Source of the DNA: JAFKFJ01 sp963786445
GTDB taxonomy: Bacteria > Pseudomonadota > Alphaproteobacteria > Acetobacterales > Acetobacteraceae
DNA: 64,000 nucleotides
Reading direction: 5' to 3'
NCBI GenBank assembly: GCA_963786445.1
Contig: CAWAZU010000018.1
Span: 33,372 to 97,371 of the forward strand
The notes under the pieces: generated by a model
The model's input: the letters and a program-made list of their open reading frames with translations, nothing else
Database searches by the model: none
What the model was told of the DNA's origin: nothing
In this document: in pieces, positions 19,018-26,994 of the stretch
Layout: every line of letters starts with the position of its first letter
Position numbering within the stretch: position 1 is the first letter of the stretch
Translations under genes and position numbers: made by a program

Positions 19018-20025
19018 GTGGCGTCGGCGAGCACGATCGGGGCACGGACGGCGGGACGCGGCGCGGCGGCGCCCCGTCGGCGCGTGCGGCTCATCACCTG
19101 GGCGCCGTTGCTGGTGCTGGTGCTGCTGTGCGGCGTGGTCGCCGCGGTCAACCCGCGCTTCCTGCTGTTCGGCAATTTCGTGCGCATCGCGCAGGCGTCG
19201 GTGATCCCGCTGGTGCTGGCGATCGGCGCCACCTTCATCATCCTGATGGGCTCGATCGACCTGTCCATTGAGGGCGTGGTGGCGCTCGGCGCCGTGCTGA
19301 CCAGCCTGCTGGTGAAGAACGGCGCCAACGACCTCGATCTCGGGCTGCTCGGCGTGGCGCTGGTGCTGGCAACCGGCGCGCTGGTCGGGCTGGTCAACGG
19401 CGTGATCCATGTGCGGCTGCGCATCCCCTCGTTCATGGTCACGCTCGGCACCTGGTTCATCGCCGCCGGCATCGCCAACGCGGCGCTCGGCGGCATCGCC
19501 GTGCGCATCAACGACCCGCTGGTGCGCGGCCTGGTGCTGCAGCGCGTGCTGTGGTTTCCGTGGGGCGTGTGGCTGGCGCTGGCGGCGCTCGCGGTCGCGT
19601 GGTTCATCCAGGACCACACGCGGCTCGGCCGCTACATGTACGCGCTTGGCGGCGGCGAGGAACTGGCGGCGCTCTCCGGCATCCCGGCCGCGCGCGTTCG
19701 CATCCTGGCGTTCATGCTGGCCGGCGTGTTCTACGCGCTCGGCGGCGTGCTGTCCGGCGCGGAGCTGGGGCTGGGCAACGCGCAGGTCGGGCAGGGGCGG
19801 CTGTTCACCGCGATCACCGCCGTCGTGGTCGGCGGCACCGCGCTCTCCGGCGGCGAGGGCGGCGTGCTGCAGACGCTGGTGGGCGTGCTGATCGTGACCG
19901 TGCTCGCCAACGGCATGGTGCTGATGGGCGTCTCGCCGAGCATCCAGACCGCGGTGCAGGGCCTGATGATCATTGCCGCCGTGTCGCTCTCGATCGACCG
20001 CAAGCGCCTCAGGATCGTCAAGTGA
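19018..20025 (+). CDS. CUT2 ABC transporter permease (RbsC family), first copy
   Basis: Inner-membrane permease of 335 residues with eight to ten predicted helices. The family hallmark FIILMGSIDLSIEG lies near residue 80, followed by VRLRIPSFMVTLGT, and the late VVVGGTALSGGEGGVLQTLVG loop. It starts at a GTG shortly after the binding-protein gene. Its stop overlaps the ATPase start (GTGA), so translation is coupled. Unusually, a second, clearly different RbsC-type permease follows the ATPase, so this transporter probably has a heteromeric membrane channel. Confidence 0.92.
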   Translation: MASASTIGARTAGRGAAAPRRRVRLITWAPLLVLVLLCGVVAAVNPRFLLFGNFVRIAQASVIPLVLAIGATFIILMGSIDLSIEGVVALGAVLTSLLVKNGANDLDLGLLGVALVLATGALVGLVNGVIHVRLRIPSFMVTLGTWFIAAGIANAALGGIAVRINDPLVRGLVLQRVLWFPWGVWLALAALAVAWFIQDHTRLGRYMYALGGGEELAALSGIPAARVRILAFMLAGVFYALGGVLSGAELGLGNAQVGQGRLFTAITAVVVGGTALSGGEGGVLQTLVGVLIVTVLANGMVLMGVSPSIQTAVQGLMIIAAVSLSIDRKRLRIVK

Positions 20026-21536
20026 GCGGTTCCGTCCTCGCGCTGCGCCATGTCGGGAAGGATTTTCCCGGCGTGCGCGCGCTCAAGGACGTGAGCATCG
20101 ACGTCGGCGCGGGCGAAGTGATCGGACTGGTCGGCGAGAATGGCGCCGGCAAATCGACGCTGATGCGCATCCTCGCCGGCGTCTATCAGCCCGACCGCGG
20201 CGAAATCCTGCTCGGCGGGCAGAAAATCCGGCTCGCCAGTGCCGCCGACGCGATGCGGCACGGCATCGGCATGGTGTTCCAGGAACAGTCGCTGCTGCTC
20301 AATCTCAGTGTCGGCGAGAACATTTTTCTCGGCAACGAAGCGGCGTTCACGCGCTACGGCCGCATCGGCTGGGGCGCGCTGTATGCGGCGGCGGCGCGCC
20401 AGCTTGCGAAAGTGCAGGTCGCCGTCGATCCGCGCACGCGCGCCGCGGAACTCGATTTCGCGACTCGGCAGATGGTGGAGCTGGCGAAAGCGCTGACGCT
20501 GGAGGAAGCCGCGTCGGGCCATCTCGTCATCCTGCTCGACGAGCCGACATCGGTTCTCGAACAGGCCGAGATCGACATCCTGTTCGCGCGGGTCCGCGCG
20601 CTGAAGTCGCGCGCCTCGTTCATCTTCGTCTCGCACCGGCTGGACGAGGTGCTGGCGCTGAGCGACCGCATTTACGTGATGAAGGACGGCGCCGTGGTCG
20701 CCGACCTGCCGGCTGCCGGTGCCGATGTCCGGCAACTGCACAGCCTGATGGTCGGACGCGGCTTGCAGGCGGAATATTATCGCGAGACTCTGCAAAAACC
20801 GCCGCGCGCGGAAATCGTGCTCGCCGCCGAGGGTCTCGGCAGCACCGGCGCGTACCGCGACGTGAGTTTTGCGCTGCACGCCGGCGAAATCCTCGGCATC
20901 GCCGGCGTGATCGGCTCCGGCCGCGAGGAGCTGATGCGCACGATCGCCGGCTTCCTGCCGCACGATGCCGGGCGGCTGGTCGTGTTCGGCCACGAGCGCC
21001 GTTTCGTCACGCCCGCCGAGGCGGTCGATTGCGGCATCGGCTACGTGCCGCGCGAGCGCCGCACCGAGGGACTCGTGCTGTTCCTCTCGGTCGCTGCCAA
21101 CATCACGCTGGCGAGCCTCGACCGATTGCGCCGCCACTTCCTGCTCGACGCGGCGGCGGAGGCGAACGTCGCGCGGGAATGGGTGGCGCGGCTCGGCATT
21201 CGCACGCCGGGCATCGAGGCGCTGTGCCTCAACCTCTCGGGCGGCAACCAGCAGAAGGTCGTGCTGGCGAAATGGCTGAATGCGCGGGCCAGAATCCTGA
21301 TCCTCGACCATCCGACGCGCGGGCTGGACGTCGGCGCGAAGGAAGAAGTGTACGAACTCGTGCGCACCGTCACCGGCGAGGGCATCGCCGTGGTGCTGAC
21401 TTCCGACACGATGGAGGAGACGATCGGCCTCAGCCACAACGTCATGGTGATGCGCGACGGCTTCGTCACGCACCGCGCCGATGCGCGTCCCGGCCACAAG
21501 CCGACGCAGCTCGAATTGATCGGGCACATGGTCTAG
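20022..21536 (+). CDS. Sugar ABC transporter ATP-binding protein (RbsA family)
   Basis: Double-cassette ATPase of 504 residues that drives CUT2 sugar import. The first half has Walker A GENGAGKST near residue 40 and Walker B VILLDEPTS. Its signature region is degenerate (FATRQMVELAKAL). The second half has the degenerate Walker A-like GVIGSGREEL, the signature LSGGNQQKV and ILILDHPTRGLDVGAKEE, as usual in RbsA/MglA proteins. It starts at a GTG that overlaps the stop of the first permease. Membrane-associated on the cytosolic face. Confidence 0.94.
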   Translation: MSGSVLALRHVGKDFPGVRALKDVSIDVGAGEVIGLVGENGAGKSTLMRILAGVYQPDRGEILLGGQKIRLASAADAMRHGIGMVFQEQSLLLNLSVGENIFLGNEAAFTRYGRIGWGALYAAAARQLAKVQVAVDPRTRAAELDFATRQMVELAKALTLEEAASGHLVILLDEPTSVLEQAEIDILFARVRALKSRASFIFVSHRLDEVLALSDRIYVMKDGAVVADLPAAGADVRQLHSLMVGRGLQAEYYRETLQKPPRAEIVLAAEGLGSTGAYRDVSFALHAGEILGIAGVIGSGREELMRTIAGFLPHDAGRLVVFGHERRFVTPAEAVDCGIGYVPRERRTEGLVLFLSVAANITLASLDRLRRHFLLDAAAEANVAREWVARLGIRTPGIEALCLNLSGGNQQKVVLAKWLNARARILILDHPTRGLDVGAKEEVYELVRTVTGEGIAVVLTSDTMEETIGLSHNVMVMRDGFVTHRADARPGHKPTQLELIGHMV

Positions 21537-21538
21537 CG

Positions 21539-22486
21539 ATGCCCGCGTTCCCGATCGAACGTCTCCGCCGCTTTCTGCCGCTGCTGACGCTGCTGGCGCT
21601 GGTGCTGTTCATCGGCGCATTGCAGCCGGAGTTCCTCAAGCCGGAGACACTGTTGCAGCTTGCCGGCGACACGGCGGTGCTGTTCGTGCTGGCGAGCGGC
21701 GAGAGCTTCGTCATCCTGACCGGCGGCATCGACCTCGCGATCCAGGCGATGGCCTCGCTCGCCAGCGTCATCGTGGCGCTGACGGTTGACCGCCTCGGCT
21801 ACGGCTGCTTCGTGGTCGCGGTGGCGACGGGTGCGCTCGCCGGATGGCTCGGCGGGCTGGCGCATGTGCGGCTGAAAATCCCCTCGTTCATCGCGACCCT
21901 TGCGGTCAGCGGCGTGCTCGCCGGCGCGGCGCTGGTGATCTCGCACCAGCATTCGATCACGCTGGGGGCGACGGAACGCAGCTATGTCGGCTGGATCACC
22001 GGCACCTGGCACGGCATTCCGCGCGAGGTCATCATCGGCGCGCTGCTGCTGGCCTTCGCCGACACGGTGCAGCGGCGCACGAAGTTCGGCCGCACCATCG
22101 CGGCGATCGGCGCCGGCGAGGCGGCGGCCTATGCGTCGGGCGTGAAGGTCGGGCGGCAGAAGGTGATCGCCTTCATCCTTTCCGGCGCGATGGCGGCGTT
22201 CGCCGGCGTGATGCTGGCCGGGCGGCTGGCCAGCGGCTCGCCGACACTCGCCGACCAGCAATTGCTGCCCGCGATCGCCGCGGTGGTGGTCGGCGGCACC
22301 GCGATCACCGGCGGCGTCGGCAGCATCTGGCGCACGCTGGTCGGCGCGCTCATCATCTCGGTGGTGCGCACCGGCATGACGTTCGTGGGCGTCGATATTT
22401 TCGCGCAGCAGATCGTGTTCGGCACGGTGCTGGTGTTCGCCGTCGCGGTGACGATCGACCGGACGAAGATTCCCGTCGTGAAGTGA
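21539..22486 (+). CDS. CUT2 ABC transporter permease (RbsC family), second copy
   Basis: Second membrane permease of the sugar importer, 315 residues. Family motifs are SFVILTGGIDLAIQ near residue 65, VRLKIPSFIATLAVSG, and VVVGGTAITGGVGSIWRTLVG. It is only moderately similar to the first copy, so it is not a recent duplication. It starts two bases after the ATPase stop and ends the operon. The convergent helicase gene begins 13 bases later, so no terminator has room between them. Confidence 0.93.
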   Translation: MPAFPIERLRRFLPLLTLLALVLFIGALQPEFLKPETLLQLAGDTAVLFVLASGESFVILTGGIDLAIQAMASLASVIVALTVDRLGYGCFVVAVATGALAGWLGGLAHVRLKIPSFIATLAVSGVLAGAALVISHQHSITLGATERSYVGWITGTWHGIPREVIIGALLLAFADTVQRRTKFGRTIAAIGAGEAAAYASGVKVGRQKVIAFILSGAMAAFAGVMLAGRLASGSPTLADQQLLPAIAAVVVGGTAITGGVGSIWRTLVGALIISVVRTGMTFVGVDIFAQQIVFGTVLVFAVAVTIDRTKIPVVK

Positions 22487-22499
22487 CGCCGCGCCCCGA

Positions 22500-25322
22500 T
22501 CAGCCCAGGAAGGCGCGCGTCTGTGCCGCCGCCGCCGCCAGCCCGCACCGCACCACCTGCACGCCTTGCGGGAACGCCGCCAGCAGGCGCGAGGGCGTCT
22601 GCCGGTCGAGCAGCACGAACACGCCGCGGTCGTTGGCGCTGCGGATCAGCCGGCCGAACGCCTGCCGCAGCCGAAAGCGCGCCACCCGGTCGTCGAACGC
22701 CTTCGGCGCGCCGCCGGACAGATGGATGCGCCGCTCGCGATGCAGGATGTCCGGGCGCGGCCACGGCACCCGCTCGAACACCACCAGCCGCAGCGAGCGC
22801 CCGGGCACATCGACGCCGTCGCGCATCGCGTCGGTGCCGAGCAGGCAGCTCGCCTCCTCGCTGCGGAACACATCGACCAGCGTGGCATTGTCCATCGCGT
22901 CCACATGCTGCGCGAGCAGCTTCAGCCCCGCCGCCTCCAGCGGCGGCGCGATGCGGGCGTGGACGGCCTGCAACCGCCGGATCGCGGTGAACAGCCCGAG
23001 CGCGCCGCCGCCGGACGCCAGGAACAGCGCCCGGTACGCGCCCGCCAGCGCATCGAGGTTGCCCGGTGCGAGGTCGGTGACGACGAACGCGCGGGTCTGT
23101 GCCGCATAGTCGAACGGGCTGGCCACCGCGACGCGGATCGCCGGCGCCGGCAGGTGCGTCACCCCCGCCCGCGCCTCCGCCGCGGCCCAGGCGAGGTCCG
23201 GGTCGTCCTCGCCGGCGTCGCGCAGCGTCGCCGAGGTGACCAGCAGCCCGTGCGCCGGCTGCGCCAGCGTGGCCGCGAACGGCACGGTGGGGTCGAGCCA
23301 ATGGCGGTGCAGCCCGACATCCGCGTCCCGCCCGCGCTCGCCGCCGTCGCGCCGGTCCAGCCGCAGGAACAGCACATGCAACGGCCGCTGCCCCGGCTCC
23401 GGCGGCGCTTGCGCGACCGTGCGCAGCATGGCCTGCCATGCCGCGAGCGGATCGAGCGCGCGGCGGCGCAGCGAGCGGCAGGCGGCCTCGATGCGGGCGC
23501 GCTCCGCCTCGTCCAGTTCCTCCGCATCGTCCGCGAGCCGTGCCGCCAGCCGCTCGGCGAGCGCCACGAGCGGTGCCGCGAGCCGCCCCAGCGCGCGCCC
23601 GAGCGTCGCGGCGGATTCGGCCAGTTCGGGCAGCATCGGGTGGAGATCGCATTCCAGGCTGAACGGTCCGGTAGCGCCCGCATTGCCCTGCCGCGCCAGC
23701 ACCTGTTGGCGCAGCAGCCGCAAGAATGCCTCGGTCGGGTTCGGCCGCCCCGGCTCGATGCCGGCCAGTTCCGGCCCGGAATCGGCCAGCCGCGTCGCCC
23801 AGCCGACGCCCGGCAGCGCGCGCGCCGCCTGCAAGGCGGCCTCCAGCGGCGCGGTCAGCTCCGGCCGCTCGCCGATCAGTTCCTCCAGCCGCCGCCGCAG
23901 CCCGCGGGCGCGCGAGCGTCCGCCCTCGGCGCCGAGCAGCCAGCGCCTGAGGTCGGCGGTCTCGGCGCCCGACAGCTCTGCGGAAAAGGCGCCGTCCGCG
24001 GCGGCGAACAGGTGGTGGCCCTCGTCGAACACGTAGCGCAGCGGCACCGTCGCGTCGTCGATGCCGCCCCAGGCCGCCTGCGCCATCACCAGCGCATGGT
24101 TCGCCACCACCAGGTCGGCGCCGCGGGCGCGGCGGATCGTGTGCTCGACGAAGCACCGCTTGAAATGCGCGCACGCGCCGTAGAGGCACTCGCCGCGCCG
24201 GTCGGCGAGGCCGGACAACAGCGCCGGGCCGAACAGCTCGGAAAACCAGCCGGGCAGGTCGCCGCCTTGCAGGTCGCCGTCCGCGGTCGCCAGCAGCCAG
24301 CGCGCGACCAGGCCCAGCGGCACCACGCCGCCGATGCCGAAGCCGCCGGCGGCACCGTTCACCGCCTCCTCGAAATTCAGCAGGCACAGGTAGTTCTCAC
24401 GACCTTTTCGTACGACGACTTTGCGGCGGCGCTCGGCCGGGTCGGGATAGAGGCGCGCCAGTTCCGCGTCGATCTGGCGTTGCAGATGGCGGGTGTAGGT
24501 GGCGACCCAGACCGCGGCGCCGTTGCGCTCGGCCCACAGGCTCGCCGGGGCGATGTAGCCCAGCGTCTTGCCGGTGCCGGTGCCCGCCTCGGCCAGCACC
24601 GCAAGCGGCGTGCCGTCGTGTTCGCGCGCGGCGAACGCGGCGGCGACGGCGGCGGCATAGTCGGCCTGGCCCGGCCGCTGCTCGGCGTGCGGTCCGAGCA
24701 TGGCGGCGAGCCGCGCCCGCGCCTCCGCCGGCGGCACCGGATGCGAGGAAGGCGGCGGCGGCGGCGCGGTCTCCTCCCATTCCGGCAGGCGGCGCCAGAC
24801 GCGCAGGCTGGCATTGTCCGGCGGCCCGCCCGCCGCCCCGCCCAGCGCCGCCGCGACGAACCCCGCCCAGCCCCAGCCGGCCCGCCCCATGCGCGCCGCC
24901 AGTGCCGCCGCGTCGCGGTTGAGCGGCGCCTCCCGTCCCGCCGCCAGCCGCGCCAGCAACGCCCGCGCCATGTCCGGGAGCTTCAGGCAGGCGGACTCGG
25001 CGTCGGCCGGCGGCGTCATGTCGAGCGCCAGCGCCAGCCCGCGCGGCGTCGGCGTCACCGGACGCGCCGGGTTCACGAAGGCGAATAGTTCCAGCAAATC
25101 GAGCGCCGGCGTGCCGGCGAGCCCGAGCCGGCGCAGCGTCGCCGGCGCATGCACGAGCAGCGGCGGCGCCCCGCCGCGCAGCATCCGCCCGGCCTCCTCG
25201 GCCGGCAGGTCGAGCACCTCGCCGTCGGCGGTCAGGATCGCGGCGCGATCCACGCCTGCCACCACCGCGGGCGCGTCCGGCAGCGCGAGACGGGGCAGGA
25301 GGCCGGAGGCGCCGCGTTGCAT
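22500..25322 (-). CDS. ATP-dependent DNA helicase, DinG/XPD-like with Fe-S cluster
   Basis: Superfamily 2 helicase of 940 residues. The first about 190 residues form a weak N-terminal domain reminiscent of a degenerated DinG exonuclease domain, without the DEDD catalytic set. The helicase core has Walker A EAGTGTGKTLGY (near 270), four cysteines typical of the XPD/DinG 4Fe-4S cluster (CLLNFEE earlier, then CLYGACAHFKRC), the DEAH-type box VFDEGHH, motif III LLVTSATL, and motif VI FGRLIRS near the C-terminus. It probably unwinds forked DNA or R-loops during repair. The frame is open for about 180 codons upstream of the chosen ATG, but those residues are antisense to lysS and unlike the family. 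Confidence 0.9.
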   Translation of the reverse strand: MQRGASGLLPRLALPDAPAVVAGVDRAAILTADGEVLDLPAEEAGRMLRGGAPPLLVHAPATLRRLGLAGTPALDLLELFAFVNPARPVTPTPRGLALALDMTPPADAESACLKLPDMARALLARLAAGREAPLNRDAAALAARMGRAGWGWAGFVAAALGGAAGGPPDNASLRVWRRLPEWEETAPPPPPSSHPVPPAEARARLAAMLGPHAEQRPGQADYAAAVAAAFAAREHDGTPLAVLAEAGTGTGKTLGYIAPASLWAERNGAAVWVATYTRHLQRQIDAELARLYPDPAERRRKVVVRKGRENYLCLLNFEEAVNGAAGGFGIGGVVPLGLVARWLLATADGDLQGGDLPGWFSELFGPALLSGLADRRGECLYGACAHFKRCFVEHTIRRARGADLVVANHALVMAQAAWGGIDDATVPLRYVFDEGHHLFAAADGAFSAELSGAETADLRRWLLGAEGGRSRARGLRRRLEELIGERPELTAPLEAALQAARALPGVGWATRLADSGPELAGIEPGRPNPTEAFLRLLRQQVLARQGNAGATGPFSLECDLHPMLPELAESAATLGRALGRLAAPLVALAERLAARLADDAEELDEAERARIEAACRSLRRRALDPLAAWQAMLRTVAQAPPEPGQRPLHVLFLRLDRRDGGERGRDADVGLHRHWLDPTVPFAATLAQPAHGLLVTSATLRDAGEDDPDLAWAAAEARAGVTHLPAPAIRVAVASPFDYAAQTRAFVVTDLAPGNLDALAGAYRALFLASGGGALGLFTAIRRLQAVHARIAPPLEAAGLKLLAQHVDAMDNATLVDVFRSEEASCLLGTDAMRDGVDVPGRSLRLVVFERVPWPRPDILHRERRIHLSGGAPKAFDDRVARFRLRQAFGRLIRSANDRGVFVLLDRQTPSRLLAAFPQGVQVVRCGLAAAAAQTRAFLG

Positions 25323-25385
25323 GGCGGCCACTATAGGCGGGCGCCGCGATTGACCAAGCCACGGCCGGTCCATAGCTTGCGGCCG

Positions 25386-26984
25386 ATGCCTGATACGGTT
25401 CGCAACACGCTTCCCGTCGTGCCGAAATCCTGGCCGTTCGAGGAAGCGGCGAAGCTCGCCTCCCATCTCGTCGCGACCGGCCGTGAGGCGGCGCTGTTCG
25501 AGACCGGCTACGGCCCGTCCGGCCTGCCGCATATCGGCACCTTCGGCGAGGTCGCGCGCACCTCCTGGGTGCGCCACGCCTTCACCGTGCTCACCGGCCT
25601 GCCGTCGCGCCTGCTCGCGTTCAGCGACGACATGGACGGGCTGCGCAAGGTGCCGGACAACGTGCCCAACCCGGCCATGCTGCGCGAATTTCTCGGCCAG
25701 CCGCTGACGCGCATTCCCGACCCGTTCGGCACCCACGACAGCTTCGGCGCGCACAACAACGCGCGACTGCGCGGCTTCCTCGACTAGTTCGGGTTCGAAT
25801 ACGAGTTCGCCTCTTCCACCGACTACTACACCGCCGGCCGCTTCGACGCCGCGCTGCTCCGGGTGCTGGAGCGGCACGACGGAGATCGTCGCGGTGATCC
25901 TGCCGACGCTGGGCGCGGAGCGGCAGGCGACCTATTCGCCGTTCCTGCCGATCCACCCGCGCACCGGCGTCGTCATGCAGGTGCAGGATCGAGCGCACCG
26001 ACCCCGACGCCGGCACCGTCGCCTGGCGCGACCCCGATGACGGCGCGTGGTTCGAGACCTCGGTGAACGGCGGCGCCTGCAAGCTGCAATGGAAGGCCGA
26101 CTGGGCGATGCGCTGGTACGCGCTCGGCGTCGATTACGAGATGTCGGGCAAGGATCTGATCGACAGCGTGCGCCTCTCCGGCCGCATCTGCCGCATCCTC
26201 GGCAGCCAGCCGCCGGACGGCTTCACCTACGAGCTGTTCCTCGACGAGCACGCGCAGAAGATCAGCAAGATCCAAGGGCAACGGCCTCTCGGTCGAGGAA
26301 TGGCTGCGCTACGCGCCGCCGGAGAGCCTGGCGCAGTTCATGTTCAACGCGCCGCAGCGCGCCAAGCGGCTGTATTTCGACGTGATCCCGCGCGCCGTGG
26401 ACGAGTATCTCGCCAACGCCGAGAAGGCGCGCGTGCAGCCGCCGGCCGAGGCAGCATGACCAATCCCGCCTGGCACATCCACGCCGGGCACGTGCCGAAC
26501 CACGGCGCGCAGCCCGCTCTCGTTCGCCATGCTGCTCAACCTCGCCAGCGTGGTGAACGCCGACACGCCGCGGACATTCTCTGGGGCTTCATCCGCCGCT
26601 ACAATGCGCACGCGACGCCGGAGGCGATGCCGTTCCTGGCCCGGCTGGTCGGCTACGCGCTCGCCTACTATCGCGACTTCGTGCGCCCGGCGAAGCGGTT
26701 CCGCGCGCCGGACGCGACCGAGCGCGCGGCGCTGGCGGACCTCGCCGAGCGCGCTCGCGGCGCTGGATGCGGCGACCCCGGCCGAGGACATCCAGAACAC
26801 GGTCTACGACGTCGGCAAGCGGCATCCGTTCGCCGAGCTGCGCGCGTGGTTCGCCTGCCTCTATCAGGTGCTGCTCGGGCAGGCGGACGGGCCGCGCTTC
26901 GGGCAGTTCGTCGCGCTGTATGGCATCGCCGAGACGGTGGCCCTGATCCGGACCTCGCTCGCGCACCCCGCCGACGCGGCCTGA
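25386..26984 (+). pseudogene. lysS: Class I lysyl-tRNA synthetase, frame heavily disrupted
   Basis: Charges tRNA-Lys. It is the archaeal-type class I enzyme typical of alphaproteobacteria. The nucleotide-binding HIGH-type motif is GPSGLPHIGTFGE near residue 45 and the KMSKS-type motif is KISKSKGNG once repaired. The C-terminal helical domain (NPAWHIHAGHVP, LLNLASVVNAD, FVALYGIAETVALI) completes the enzyme. The frame is broken by an in-frame TAG at 25785 and by extra bases near 25881, 25987, 26270, 26455, 26512, 26574 and 26757 (nine in all). Removing nine bases gives 529 residues, the normal family length. Because the enzyme is essential unless a class II copy exists, sequencing insertions are the simplest explanation. 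Confidence 0.85.
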
Positions 26985-26994
26985 CGGGGCGGCC

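Noticed and set aside
23438..23950. Arg/Pro-rich frames in several places opposite GC-rich genes
   Set aside because: They are shadows of the real genes caused by codon bias at the third position.
22566..25088. An 840-codon open frame on the plus strand opposite the helicase gene
   Set aside because: Its product is low-complexity Arg/Ala/Gln-rich sequence without motifs; the minus-strand helicase has intact motifs. Long antisense frames are expected in DNA of this GC content.
25785..25787. Pyrrolysine or stop read-through at the lysS TAG
   Set aside because: Nothing in the window supports a pyl system, and the surrounding region is full of other sequence errors, so a base error is simpler.
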